This document shows, one piece after another, positions 8,394-17,273 of a stretch of DNA of 47,238 nucleotides. The translations under genes were made by a program, and so were the position numbers. Positions within the stretch are counted from its first letter, which is position 1; each line of letters opens with the position of its first letter. The DNA is from an uncultured cyanobacterium (GTDB lineage Bacteria; Cyanobacteriota; Cyanobacteriia; CACIAM-69d). Under the pieces are notes generated by a model. That model was not told the DNA's origin. It made no database searches and saw nothing but the letters and a program-made list of their open reading frames with translations. The stretch is taken from the NCBI GenBank assembly GCA_937883785.1, contig CALGDE010000161.1:1-47238 (forward strand), given 5' to 3'.

Positions 8394-10019
8394 CTAGACT
8401 TCCTTGAGGGGCAACCAAAGGATAACGCTGGTGCCGTCAGACAAATTGATATCGGTGGGAGCTAGGGTTTGGCAGGAGTGATCGCCAATGGTGATAGAGA
8501 ACGGCTCCAGGGCGATCGCCGGACTAAATAGCTCGATGGCACCGCCGATCGCCTCAAGGGTATCCCGCACAATTGCGAGCCCCAGCCCAGTGCCGGGAAT
8601 ATCGCTGTTGGTTTTATCGCCGCGAAATCGTCGGCTGAATAACTGCTGTAAATCTTCGGGAGAGATGCCCAAGCCAGAGTCTTTAATATGAATCATGACG
8701 TGGGGCTGGAACTGGGGGCGCTGGGAATTGGGGGATCGCTGAAGTAACGCGTCTTCCACCGCACCGGGCACCGGATTGGTTAGCTCTGACCACTGCCGGT
8801 GGCAATGGGGTACCGCGACTGCCGTTTGCACCCGAACCTGTCCCCCGGCGGGGGTATATTTCAGGGCATTGTCGATAACGTTGCCGATGGTTTCGCGCAA
8901 CGTGGTGCGATCGCCGATCACCTGAGGCAGTGCTTCAATGGGGTTGTATTCGAAGTGAATGTTCCCTTCGCGAGCCAGTAATTTTGCGGTTTCTGTTAAA
9001 TCTGCCAGCAATTCTCCCAAGGCAAAAGGACCACTGCTAACGCTGGTAGGCAACAGGGCGAGAGGCTGGGGCACGTCTTGCTCTTCTTCCCGATCTGGCG
9101 CCGCTGGTAAGCCCAGGGGCGCTACGGGGCGAGATGAACCGGGCGTTGGTTGCCGGTCTGGGTCGAGGTCGATCACATCGCTGAAATTTTGCAGCATTCC
9201 CTTGAGGCGATCGCTCTCACGCAGCACTTGTCCCGCCACCGTGGTTGTTTTTTCATCCCCTTGAAAACGCTTTAGCAGCAACTTGCCAAAGGTGCGGATA
9301 GCGGTGAGGGGGCTTTTAAATTGGTGCAGCAAGTCATGGAGGCGATCGCGCTGCACCTCGTAAAACTGTTCCCGTTCCGCAAAGGATGCCTCAATCCACT
9401 GTTGTCGCCGCACCAGCAGAAAACCCGCCTCCAGGGTTTTAACCACCTGGGCTACCTGCTTTTGTTCTCCCAAGGTCCACGGACGATTAATACGCTCCAA
9501 TACCAGCAGCCCCAACATGGTGCCCTCCGATGCCAGCGGGCGCAGCAGTTGGTAGTTGTTGGGGCGCTCCTGGTGTCCCGAAAAGGTCACCATCGCCGAT
9601 AGCGATCCTTCCCTAAAAGCTTCCTGAGAGGCTTTGTTTGTTTGCGCTCCGCCGTAGTCCCCACTGAATTCGCCGCCTAAATTGTCGTCAAATTCCGAGC
9701 TATCCCATTCTTCAAACTTTGGTATTTCTGCTTCTTTCTTGATTCTCCCTCTCTCGCCACTTTCAAATCTAGCCAATGCATTTTGGGCATCAATGGGAAC
9801 ACTGGTCCCTGATGAAATAACTGGCGCTTCGGGAGATAGGGCAGGTAACTCATTATCCCAAACGTGCTCCGGATGAACCAAAATTGGCACCCACTGGGGC
9901 GATCGCTCGGCCTCGCCAGACTCTGCCCAATACACGCCCCCTGCCGTCACGCCCAAACTTTGGATCAATAGATCCATTTGAGCCTGACAAAGTTGGTGAA
10001 GAACGGGATTGACAATCAT
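8394..10019 (-). CDS. Soluble GAF-like sensor histidine kinase
   Basis: This 541-residue cytoplasmic kinase has no membrane segment. Residues 1-200 look like a GAF-type sensor region, interrupted by an acidic, polar, probably disordered insert (about 80-140). The HisKA helix carries H232 in LHQFKSPLTAIRTFGKLLL, the expected phosphorylation site. The ATPase domain has an N-box (NVIDNALKYTP), G1 (DSGLGIS) and G2 (GTGLGLAI), so it should be active. The H-box wording and the MIVNPVLHQLCQAQ opening recall the cyanobacterial Hik2-like soluble kinases, which act in redox and salt signalling, but I cannot prove orthology. No response regulator is adjacent, so it is an orphan. Confidence 0.85.
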   Translation of the reverse strand: MIVNPVLHQLCQAQMDLLIQSLGVTAGGVYWAESGEAERSPQWVPILVHPEHVWDNELPALSPEAPVISSGTSVPIDAQNALARFESGERGRIKKEAEIPKFEEWDSSEFDDNLGGEFSGDYGGAQTNKASQEAFREGSLSAMVTFSGHQERPNNYQLLRPLASEGTMLGLLVLERINRPWTLGEQKQVAQVVKTLEAGFLLVRRQQWIEASFAEREQFYEVQRDRLHDLLHQFKSPLTAIRTFGKLLLKRFQGDEKTTTVAGQVLRESDRLKGMLQNFSDVIDLDPDRQPTPGSSRPVAPLGLPAAPDREEEQDVPQPLALLPTSVSSGPFALGELLADLTETAKLLAREGNIHFEYNPIEALPQVIGDRTTLRETIGNVIDNALKYTPAGGQVRVQTAVAVPHCHRQWSELTNPVPGAVEDALLQRSPNSQRPQFQPHVMIHIKDSGLGISPEDLQQLFSRRFRGDKTNSDIPGTGLGLAIVRDTLEAIGGAIELFSPAIALEPFSITIGDHSCQTLAPTDINLSDGTSVILWLPLKEV

Positions 10020-10408
10020 AAAGCGAGGCGAAGGTCCCGAAGAAGGCCTGATATTAAAACCCTAAAGAGATATTAAGGCAGCTCCAAGGTAACAGTTAAA
10101 TTTATTTTGAATTTTTAGCCAATTAAATTTTAAGCAGTGTGAGTTATTCCAATTGATTGGAAGACATTGCCCGACTAAACAAGCCTAACTATTCAGTGGA
10201 CTCCAGTTCTGAAGACTTCTACATCACTAGAGGTTGTCATCATTTAGGTTTCAAAGCTTTTAGTTTCATGGGTCTAGCCCCTAGCACCGTTGCTTTAAAG
10301 GGGGATGTACTCTCCACTACGTAAGGCTTTTGGGGCTCAATTCATAACCCGCCCAAGGGAGGTTGTGCCGAAAAAGGTCCACGCTCAAAAGGTCCACGCT
10401 CAAAAGAC
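10020..10408. other. Gene-free spacer between histidine kinase and maf
   Basis: The left part should contain the histidine kinase promoter. The right part holds interspersed repeat copy 4 (10225-10345) and a tandem duplication of AAAAGGTCCACGCTC (10372-10386 and 10387-10401) that ends 7 bp before the maf stop codon. No gene is seen. Confidence 0.5.
10225..10345 (-). repeat. Interspersed repeat, copy 4
   Basis: This is the cleanest single copy, about 120 bp. On the plus strand it has TAGAGGTTGTCATCATTTAG, then TTTCAAAGCTTTTAG, GGGTCTAGCCCCTAG, GCTTTAAAGGGGGATG and TACTCTCCACTACGTAAGGC. It aligns with copy 1 across its length and with copies 2 and 3 in blocks. It lies 3' of the convergent-facing side of maf. 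Confidence 0.5.
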
Positions 10409-11089
10409 TTATACCCAAAAACTGGTTGCGTCGTATCCTAAGTCTGCCAATAAATGGCGCAGCAGGGGCAAGCTTAAACCAATAACGTTAGTGTGGCACC
10501 CCTCGAGTTTCTCCACAAACATTCCCCCTTTCCCTTCCAACGCAAAACATCCAGCGCACTGCAAAGGCTCCCCCGTTGCTACGTAAGCGGCAATCTGTTC
10601 GTCGCTAGGGTCGCCAAAATACACGCGGGTTACTTGCGATCGCCCCACCATTTGCTCCTCACCGCCATTGTTCTCGCCCAGAGAAACCGCTGACAAGTCC
10701 ACGTTAAACAGCACGTGACCGGTGTAAAGGCTGCCCACCTGCCCCCGCATTGCCTTCCATCGGGCGATCGCATCATCAGCGTCCCGAGGCTTGCCGCACA
10801 CCTCTCCATTGACCAACAGCACTGAGTCGCAGCCCATCACCACCGTCGGTCCCGGCATTGCTGCCCCCAGCAGCGATCGCCGTAGCTCCTCATCCCGCCG
10901 CAGCCGATTCACCACCGTCGCAGCTTTATGCTTTGCAAGCACCTGGACCAGTGCCCCCGGGTCAAACACCCTAACTTGAGACTCGTCAAAATTGCTGGGA
11001 CACACCGCCGCCTCAATGCCCACCATTGCCAGCAGTCGCCGCCGCGCTGGGGACGCCGATGCCAGCACAAACTGAGGTTTAACAGACAT
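10409..11089 (-). CDS. maf: Maf-like nucleoside triphosphate pyrophosphatase
   Basis: Maf proteins hydrolyse non-canonical or specific NTPs/dNTPs to the monophosphate plus pyrophosphate and are linked to septum control and nucleotide-pool cleaning. The 226-residue protein opens with [18 protein letters not shown], the Maf signature with its conserved SxR. It continues with the SNFDES motif, the acidic metal-binding GCDSV motif, and the C-terminal [11 protein letters not shown]. The segment [15 protein letters not shown] stands where the family has a DKAGAYAIQG-type motif, so this belongs to the subgroup with an altered motif there. Substrate preference cannot be read from sequence. It is transcribed in the same direction as the CyanoP-like gene 120 bp upstream. 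Confidence 0.88.
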   Translation of the reverse strand: MSVKPQFVLASASPARRRLLAMVGIEAAVCPSNFDESQVRVFDPGALVQVLAKHKAATVVNRLRRDEELRRSLLGAAMPGPTVVMGCDSVLLVNGEVCGKPRDADDAIARWKAMRGQVGSLYTGHVLFNVDLSAVSLGENNGGEEQMVGRSQVTRVYFGDPSDEQIAAYVATGEPLQCAGCFALEGKGGMFVEKLEGCHTNVIGLSLPLLRHLLADLGYDATSFWV

Positions 11090-11208
11090 AAGCCCTAGAA
11101 ACGATAAAGTATCAAAGGAATAAAGCCGAAAGACACGTTAAAAGACAAATTGGCGACGACAGCAAAGGCTCCGGCTGATCCAACGCCAGTCCTAGCCCCG
11201 TTTTTCTC

Positions 11209-11763
11209 TTATCCCACCTTGAAAGAAGTCACCATCACATCAAAGATGGACTGAACCTCCTCCCAACGAGACTCCCGCGTCGAAATATTTAAGGTGTAAA
11301 GCTGCCCTCGCGACACTGCCACACTAGCCACATCGTGACGCACTTGCCCGGGAAGCTGCACCAGGTACTCAAAAATGTAGTAGCTGGTCCCATCCACTTC
11401 ACGCTGGGCAGTGTTAATTAGCTCGGCGGTGCGCCCAGAATCGGGAGGAGCGATCGCACTTTTGGACAGCCGATAACCCACCTCCGTCGGTGTTCCCAGG
11501 TCCTTCAAGGATTGCCCCTCGGGAATCGGATTAATGACCACGCTGATATTTTCGGTTTCATTAATCAGATCGCGAAATACCACCACTGGACCCGATTTAA
11601 CATCAACCTGTACCCAGCCCACTGGATAAAGAAACTGAAATCCCCGTGAGGTATCTGTGTAGGCTTGAAGCCCACCCGTCGCCGAAGCACAACTTTGTAG
11701 CACCAGCGTTGCCACCAGGGCACAGGTCATCGCAAAACGCTTCCAAATTTTTCCGTGGGTCAT
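11209..11763 (-). CDS. CyanoP-like PsbP-family thylakoid lipoprotein
   Basis: PsbP-family proteins associate with the lumenal side of photosystem II and help its assembly or oxygen-evolving function. I start at the ATG at 11763, giving 184 residues. This places a basic n-region (KIWKR), a hydrophobic core and the lipobox LQSC at residues 22-25, as in lipid-anchored CyanoP. The reading frame is open for another 64 codons, which I regard as 5' leader. The mature domain has the PsbP pattern: LQAYTDTSRGFQFLYPVGWVQ, FRDLINETENISVVI, LGTPTEVGYRL and YIFEYLVQLP. The gene is separated from maf by 120 bp. It could be CyanoP itself or a close paralog. Confidence 0.88.
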   Translation of the reverse strand: MTHGKIWKRFAMTCALVATLVLQSCASATGGLQAYTDTSRGFQFLYPVGWVQVDVKSGPVVVFRDLINETENISVVINPIPEGQSLKDLGTPTEVGYRLSKSAIAPPDSGRTAELINTAQREVDGTSYYIFEYLVQLPGQVRHDVASVAVSRGQLYTLNISTRESRWEEVQSIFDVMVTSFKVG

Positions 11764-12475
11764 AACCAATGGCGATCGCTTAACGCAGTGATTCAGTAAA
11801 CGGCTCTGGAAAAAATGCAGCGGACAATCCAACAATTTCATTTTTTCGTCGTACGCAATCCGTAGTTTACCAGTGCCCTGAGGCGATGTGTGCCAAAACT
11901 TAGACGCGCTTCCCCGGAAAAAGGGACAGGAGCCCTGGAAGACACTGAAATACAAACCTTAGACTTCGCAATAATGGTGAGGCACAGTCCCACAGGCACA
12001 AGTGCATAAGTGCATAAGCCACTCGATCAGTGGCTTAATTCAGTGACTTAATATCGTTATTCTTTTGGAGACTTTAGCTCGTCAATGCACTTCCTTGGGC
12101 AAAAGAGAATCGTCTTCCTTCGATAGAGAAAAAAACGGCTTTAATAAGCGTTCCTTACCCATCAAAAACGTTGCAAATTTTACCATCCTCACTTATCGGC
12201 TTTTGATCGTGGGCTTAAATATACTTCTCGGGAAAGTCCTGGGAGCATATTAGTAAAAGTAGAACCAAGTAACTTTAAATAAGATTTAAGAGTGAGTTTT
12301 TCGAGAGTCAGGAACTTTACCTCTGGTAGCTCAACTTAGTAACCCAGCCTGACGGCCCATAAAATCCAGTTCCACGTTGAAAATTCAATGGATATTGATA
12401 GCCACCTTTATGGGATTGACTGGCTTCTTGACAGTATTCCCTACGGAAGAGGATTTAATTACGGGAACTGACATA

Positions 12476-12495
12476 CGCCATTTGGCGGAGTTTTT
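12476..12495 (+). terminator. Possible intrinsic terminator
   Basis: The sequence has CGCCA and TGGCG arms around a TT loop, then GAG, then five T. The stem is short (5 bp) but GC-rich and the T-run is close. No protein gene ends nearby on this strand, so if real it would end a non-coding transcript. Confidence 0.3.
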
Positions 12496-12586
12496 AAATT
12501 GCAATATAAAGTTTGTTTCATAATGTTAAAATGTTATAAATTGGTTCTGAAAGAAGTGACACGTAGCATGAAGATGCTGAGCCTTT

Positions 12587-12600
12587 GTACATGAATGTAC
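12587..12600. promoter_or_regulatory. NtcA-like box and adjacent palindrome
   Basis: GTACATGAATGTAC is a perfect 6-2-6 palindrome and matches the NtcA consensus GTAN8TAC. A second palindrome, GGTGATTAAGATCACC, follows at 12612-12627 and contains TAAGAT, a possible -10 element. The 17-nt gap between box and TAAGAT is shorter than the usual 22-23. The nearest plus-strand gene starts 480 bp downstream. Confidence 0.35.
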
Positions 12601-13080
12601 GGCAGGTTTTTGGTGATTAAGATCACCCAGGTTCTTTGATCCCAGTCAGTTGAAATGGAGAGTTGATGGTTAATTATAGAAACAGGAAAAGCTCCGTTTT
12701 AATGTCCGTCAGCACTTAAGTAAACATCGCAAAAGTTGCGATAAAGCTAAAGGTAATTTTAAAAATCAAAGGATGAATGGATTTTTTAAAACCTTTGGGT
12801 GATGCAAAGCAAAAGCCAGAAATGCAAAAGTTGAAGATTGGATTAAAAGTCATCTCACTTTCGATTGCCTCAGGGCATAGTAAAGGTGATGGGAAAGTAG
12901 CTTCGGGCACATTCCCAACCCTCTTCAACTAGACACTTGCCAGCCAATCATTCATCGTCTTAACTCCGTCTTCAGGCTGCTTGAGTGCAGTCTTAGTTTT
13001 GGGTAAGAAGACTGGTACATCTCCGGCTTTGTACTTCCGCCTATTTTTTTACAAGCACTCATCAGATTGGAATTTTAACG

Positions 13081-14340
13081 ATGAAAAGCTCTTCTAACAG
13101 TCTTCTGTATGTGGCTCAGCTATTAATTAAGTTGACTCAGCAGTCTGGTACGGGCGTATTGACCTTAAGTACAGGACAAAAGTCTTGGCGTTTCTATTTT
13201 GCTGATGGAATTTTGAACTATGCCGTGGATGAGCACCATCGTGTACGACGTTGGTTCCGGCTAGTTACTCGATATAACTTAAATATGGGGGTGTTGACGA
13301 ACGCCCCCATTTGCTACAGTCCTTGGGAATATGTGTTGCTGTGTCGAGGCATTCGCGATGGGCAGATTCGTATTGATCAGGCGGCCCAGGCGATCGCCCG
13401 AGTGGTTCAAGAGGTCTTATTTACGGCAGCTAGTGAGGTCAAATTGGCGGCCCGTTGGGACGGCAACAAGGAAGCGCGGTTGTCCTTGAGCAGTACCGTG
13501 ACCCAGGTGGGGTTGGACTTGGAAGGCGTGCAGAAAGTACTGAAAAGCGTTCGAGACTTGCTGCGCTCTTGGAGTGACATTGGTTTGCCCTTTGCTCACG
13601 TTAACTGTGGTATCGGATTAACCGTTGCTCCGGGGGTTGCCTCGCCCAAGGAGTCAACATTGCTGAGCTTGAGTGCCCTTCTAAACGGCACCCGAAGTTT
13701 TTGGGATGTGGCTCAAAAGTTAAACCAAACGCCCTTGGCTGCCGCGCGGATGTTGAAGCATTTTGACAGTCGCAATGTGCTGTCTTTTGAGCCTTTGCAG
13801 AATCTGCCTCAGCCGCCAGAGCTAAAGGTTATGCAGGCTACGTCGCCGGTGGTTGGCACGGGAGGGGTTGGTAAGCGCGCCCATGGGGGAATGACGATCG
13901 CCTGTATTGACGACAGCCCCAGCGTATTGAACCAAATGGATCGAATTTTGGCTGGAATGGGATGTCGTTCGGTGGGAATTCGCGAGCCGATCCAGGCTTT
14001 GCCAACCCTTCTGAATGCTCAGCCAGACTTGATTTTCCTTGACCTGATTATGCCGGTGGTTACGGGCTATGAGCTTTGTGCCCAAATTCGCCGTGCTTCT
14101 GCCCTTAAGGATGTGCCCGTGGTGGTGTTGACCAGCAATGATGGTGCCTTTGACCGGGTGCGGGCTAACTTAGCGGGGGCGACGGATTTTATGTCCAAGC
14201 CTGTCGATATTCTGCGTATCGTTAGCGTGTTGAAGAAGTACGCTAATTACAAAAATAATATTGAGTCTAGCCCCAAGATTCAGATGGAAAATCTAAAGCT
14301 CAATAAGGCTGCTCAAGCTTTTTCCAAATCAAGTAACTAG
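13081..14340 (+). CDS. PatA-like response regulator (PATAN-REC)
   Basis: The 419-residue protein has an N-terminal DUF4388/PATAN region (about 5-250; ALL-type opening LLYVAQLLIKLTQQSGTGVL, then WRFYFADGILNYAV) and a C-terminal receiver domain (about 271-392). The receiver keeps the acidic pair D277-D278, the phospho-acceptor D321 in FLDLIMP, T351 and K373, so it should be phosphorylatable. A Gly/Val linker joins the two parts, and a polar tail of about 30 residues follows. PATAN-REC proteins such as PatA, PixG and Ssl-linked regulators act in pattern formation and phototaxis in cyanobacteria through protein contacts. Here no CheW, MCP or CheA gene follows, so the partner is unknown. The gene has a long 5' spacer. 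Confidence 0.88.
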   Translation: MKSSSNSLLYVAQLLIKLTQQSGTGVLTLSTGQKSWRFYFADGILNYAVDEHHRVRRWFRLVTRYNLNMGVLTNAPICYSPWEYVLLCRGIRDGQIRIDQAAQAIARVVQEVLFTAASEVKLAARWDGNKEARLSLSSTVTQVGLDLEGVQKVLKSVRDLLRSWSDIGLPFAHVNCGIGLTVAPGVASPKESTLLSLSALLNGTRSFWDVAQKLNQTPLAAARMLKHFDSRNVLSFEPLQNLPQPPELKVMQATSPVVGTGGVGKRAHGGMTIACIDDSPSVLNQMDRILAGMGCRSVGIREPIQALPTLLNAQPDLIFLDLIMPVVTGYELCAQIRRASALKDVPVVVLTSNDGAFDRVRANLAGATDFMSKPVDILRIVSVLKKYANYKNNIESSPKIQMENLKLNKAAQAFSKSSN

Positions 14341-14631
14341 TAAGTTGCTATCGACTTGCCAAGGCGGGTTATCAATTTTGGCTGTTCGGTAAAAGGGTTC
14401 GATAAAGGACAGGACAATTTTAAGTCACTTAATGGAGCTGAATTCGCACTATGGGCTTTGCCAATGCTTCACGAACGATGCCCCTTAGCGATCGCTGACT
14501 GTGCTTCTGATTCAAGCGCCAGCCATAAGTGTCGGAAGGCTTACACAGTGGGGGAATATGTTCTGTGTTGCTAGTGCGAAAGGCTGTTGAAAGTCGTTGA
14601 TAAGGCAAAGTCGTTAATAAGGCACTGAAGG
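14341..14631. other. Convergent spacer with repeats
   Basis: This spacer lies between two convergent genes. It contains a partial relative of the interspersed repeat (14465-14560) and a near-perfect 17-bp tandem duplication of AAGTCGTTGATAAGGCA at 14591-14607 and 14608-14624 (one mismatch), ending 7 bp from the stop of the next gene. A 72-codon plus-strand frame at 14356-14574 crosses the repeat and is not accepted. Confidence 0.5.
14465..14560 (+). repeat. Interspersed repeat, partial copy 5
   Basis: The stretch 14473-14495 matches the reverse complement of 8233-8255 at 22 of 23 positions. Similarity continues weakly through GATTCAAGCGCCAGCCATAA. The following AGGCTTACACAGTGGGGG resembles the head of copy 2 (ACTTTACACAGTGGGGAG at about 1014-1031). 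Orientation is opposite to copy 3. Confidence 0.45.
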
Positions 14632-16536
14632 TTATTTGCCCGCTGCCGATAGATTAAGCACACATTGAATGTCGATAAGCTGTCCTGCATAGGTTGGCGT
14701 GGCTGGACCTACTTTGCATTGTTCTTGGTGTTTCAGCAGTAGCGGTGGGGAATTTTGCAGCGGGGCTGGAAGTTGCTCTGAGAGTTGTTGGGGGTGTTGA
14801 GATGGGGCGATCGCCTCAGAAGCGTTTAAAGCCACCAAAGTTTCAATAGCTTGATCGGTCGTTGGTTGATATTGCTTCAGCCATCCATTGTTGGCAAGAT
14901 AATCCACAGCAAAGGCATTGGGACCCAGAAGCCAGTGGGTAATGTTGTAGCGTTGAACGATTTGCAGTAGTTGATTAAGATCGGCAGTGTATTGGGCGGT
15001 GATCAGGTCCGATACGCGCCGTTGGATTTGGCTGTAGTAACCGATCTGGTAGGGGACGCTGTACTCTTTGCTGACCACAACGCTGCGGGCGGCAAATGTG
15101 GGAAGCTGGTCCGCTTCTTTGGCGATGGAACCAATACGGATGGTTTTGGGCTGCTGTTTTAGAAACTGATATAGCTCGGGGGCCGCACCGGTTTTGTAGC
15201 CAACGAGAGGAAAGTTGGAAACGGTGACCGGGTAGGTGATTAGGGCGAGGGTGAGGGCGATCGCCACCCCTTTAGCGACTTTTTGGGAAGTAACGCGCCC
15301 AATAAAATTGCGGCTTAAAAATAAACGCTGCAAGATTTGGCACCAGGCAACCCCACTGGATAGGGCAATGGCAATGCGCAGGCTGTGCCCGGTGTAGCGG
15401 CTGGGCAAATGCAAGGTAAATAAAGTGGCGTGGGCGAGGAAAAATAACACTGTGGAAGACAGCAGGAGTTTGATGACGACTCGGCTAGCTGCGGGGTTGG
15501 TGGTGGTGGAATGCTTTTGCAAGTCGCGCCTTTGCAAGCTGCGACCTATTGTCCAGAAAGGATAGAGTGCGCCGGGGATTAGGGTGACGGGGGTGAATAG
15601 GGATTTGGGAAAAAAGTTGGTACGTTTGCCCACAATCCAAAACTCCCAGAAGGGTTGATCGAATAGACTGGCCCGTCCTCCGGCGCGAAACTCCGCCATG
15701 GTGCGTCCCAGCTCCGCGCTGACGGTGGGACCGTATCCTCCGGTGGCCGCTAGGTACGGCAAAACCACCGCCAACGTGATGCCCCAACCAACGATTAACC
15801 ATTGCCAGCTTTGGCGATCGCCTCCCCCTAGAAATTTCAACACCCCCAGCCCCAGCATCCCCGCCGCAATCAGCAAATAGGGCGGTGAAATTAATCCCAG
15901 CAACGCCAAAGTGATTACCCCATAGGCAAGGGCGAGGCGGGGGCGATCGCGACGAATCAGCCAAGCATCCATAAATGCCAGCAGCAGTGGAATAGCAAAG
16001 GATCGGGGAGCAGCGGCGGCGACATCATCCTTCATCCATAGGGACTGCTGTAGCAAAAGGGATCCCAAGAATGCGGCAAGGGGGATTGGACACCAGCGGT
16101 AGGCGACTCGGTAGGCTAAAACGGCGATCGCTACCCCTAATCCCAGGGGCAAAATTTTGGCGAAGATTAGGGGCGGAATGCCCAGCAAAAACGCTCCGTA
16201 AAAAATGGCGCGGTAGCCTGCGGGGGCGACGGACGAAAAATAATCGGCAATTAGGTCGTCGGGAAATAATTCTGAATCTTGCCAGCGCTGCATCCAAAAT
16301 ACGTACTGACGAGCGTCATCCTGAACCACATAGTCGCCGTCGAAGGCTTCGCTCAGTCCCAGCCCGCCGAAAATTAGGGCAAAAATAATGGCAAGACATA
16401 AGCCCCAGAAATACGCTCGACGACGGGGGCTAAAGCAGTGAGAAATAAACGATTGCACCAAGGTTGCACGGGAAAATCTGAACGGGAAACGGCGGTGGGT
16501 GGGGCAATTAACGTCGATCAGTGGTGCAAGTGTCAC
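14632..16536 (-). CDS. Large polytopic membrane protein, GT-C-like
   Basis: This 634-residue protein has about ten or more hydrophobic segments between residues 40 and 440, then a soluble C-terminal region of about 190 residues. After the first membrane segment comes GDYVVQDDARQYVFWMQRW. An acidic pair at the first outer loop is the hallmark of GT-C glycosyltransferases that use lipid-linked sugar donors. A second loop has FPDDLIADYFSS, and DDVAAAAPRSFAIPL follows later. I infer a glycan or polyprenyl-sugar transferase role, but no family name is certain. The start is GTG at 16536; later starts are possible. The C-terminal part ends with Gln/Pro-rich sequence. It is divergent from the small membrane protein pair, with 63 bp between. 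Confidence 0.6.
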   Translation of the reverse strand: MTLAPLIDVNCPTHRRFPFRFSRATLVQSFISHCFSPRRRAYFWGLCLAIIFALIFGGLGLSEAFDGDYVVQDDARQYVFWMQRWQDSELFPDDLIADYFSSVAPAGYRAIFYGAFLLGIPPLIFAKILPLGLGVAIAVLAYRVAYRWCPIPLAAFLGSLLLQQSLWMKDDVAAAAPRSFAIPLLLAFMDAWLIRRDRPRLALAYGVITLALLGLISPPYLLIAAGMLGLGVLKFLGGGDRQSWQWLIVGWGITLAVVLPYLAATGGYGPTVSAELGRTMAEFRAGGRASLFDQPFWEFWIVGKRTNFFPKSLFTPVTLIPGALYPFWTIGRSLQRRDLQKHSTTTNPAASRVVIKLLLSSTVLFFLAHATLFTLHLPSRYTGHSLRIAIALSSGVAWCQILQRLFLSRNFIGRVTSQKVAKGVAIALTLALITYPVTVSNFPLVGYKTGAAPELYQFLKQQPKTIRIGSIAKEADQLPTFAARSVVVSKEYSVPYQIGYYSQIQRRVSDLITAQYTADLNQLLQIVQRYNITHWLLGPNAFAVDYLANNGWLKQYQPTTDQAIETLVALNASEAIAPSQHPQQLSEQLPAPLQNSPPLLLKHQEQCKVGPATPTYAGQLIDIQCVLNLSAAGK

Positions 16537-16599
16537 ACCCTAATCGGCAGCCTTAACCCGCCACTGTAGGGTAAATGTTGCCGAAAGCAAACGTCGCCC

Positions 16600-17082
16600 A
16601 TGTCCCAAAATACGCCGTCTCAAAATACGCCCCAACCTCCTCAGGAAAAACCCAAAAGTCCCCTAGAAAAAGCCACCGACCAGTTTGGTCACACCGTAGG
16701 GCTTATATATATCATTGCTGGTATCAGCGGCGTCGCGGGGGGGCTTGATCCGTTTTTCAATTTTCTGACGGAGGGGTTGGGACTAACCTGTTTGATTGGG
16801 GCGCCTGTTTACGGGGCGCTGGGATTCTGGGTGCAGAAAAAACGGTCTTCCTTCGCCTTGGGGCTGATTTTAGGGATTTATATTGTGCACTGTTCAGCCC
16901 TACTGATTGCCCGCGTTGATGCTTATATACCGGGCGATCGCCGCGTGCCTGTTTCCATTATTGTCTCTGGGCTGGCGGGAAGTTTCTTGCTGTTTGAAGG
17001 GTTTGGCAATATTAAGCGACTTAAAGTGGCAGAGAGAGCAGAAAGTTTAGATCCATCCTCAAAAGCTGATTCAAGTCCCTAG
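16600..17082 (+). CDS. Small tetraspan membrane protein, paralog 1
   Basis: The 160-residue protein has a polar N-terminus rich in Gln and Pro (SQNTPSQNTPQPPQEKPKSP), then about four hydrophobic segments, and a charged tail. Between segments two and three lies LGFWVQKKRSSFALGLILGIY. The same block (LGFWVQKKRSAIGLGLALGLY) occurs in the next gene, and both continue into a loop with VDA and end in FxGFGxIKxLK. The two are therefore tandem duplicates. I do not recognise a named family. They have the same strand as the PlsY-like fusion that follows, which makes a shared membrane-linked role possible but unproven. Confidence 0.7.
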   Translation: MSQNTPSQNTPQPPQEKPKSPLEKATDQFGHTVGLIYIIAGISGVAGGLDPFFNFLTEGLGLTCLIGAPVYGALGFWVQKKRSSFALGLILGIYIVHCSALLIARVDAYIPGDRRVPVSIIVSGLAGSFLLFEGFGNIKRLKVAERAESLDPSSKADSSP

Positions 17083-17273
17083 AACGGACAATTCAGATAC
17101 TGAGCTTTGTGAAAAATAAGCTGAGGGCTGACTTTACGATTGGTTACTAGGGTTTTCAATTTACTGCGATCGCCCCAAGTCCCTTCACCAACGGCTATAA
17201 ACAAACAACGCTAGTGACGAAAATCATCGGACTAAATAGTCAGGAATTTTGAGTGTAAGGAGGTCGATAGGCA

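Larger units (their letters stand above)
11764..13080. other. Long gene-free spacer with palindromes
   Basis: No credible gene lies in this stretch of about 1.3 kb; its left 190 bp are an open extension of the PsbP-like frame. Signals seen are a terminator-like hairpin CGCCATTTGGCG followed by GAG and five T at 12476-12495, an NtcA-like palindrome at 12587-12600, and a second palindrome GGTGATTAAGATCACC at 12612-12627. The spacer is AT-rich from 12480 to 12560. Two short frames (12065-12253 plus, 12716-12928 minus) look unlike proteins. An unannotated small RNA is possible. Confidence 0.5.

Noticed and set aside
12065-12253. 62-codon plus-strand frame
   Set aside because: It starts at a non-ATG codon, with no ribosome-binding site and no protein-like pattern.
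12587-12600. Reading the NtcA-like box as the control site of the PATAN-REC gene
   Set aside because: The gene starts 480 bp away and the box-to-TAAGAT spacing is 17 nt rather than about 22; regulation of that gene is not supported.
12716-12928. 70-codon minus-strand frame in the long spacer
   Set aside because: AT-driven hydrophobic frame with no family resemblance; its stretch could as well be non-coding.
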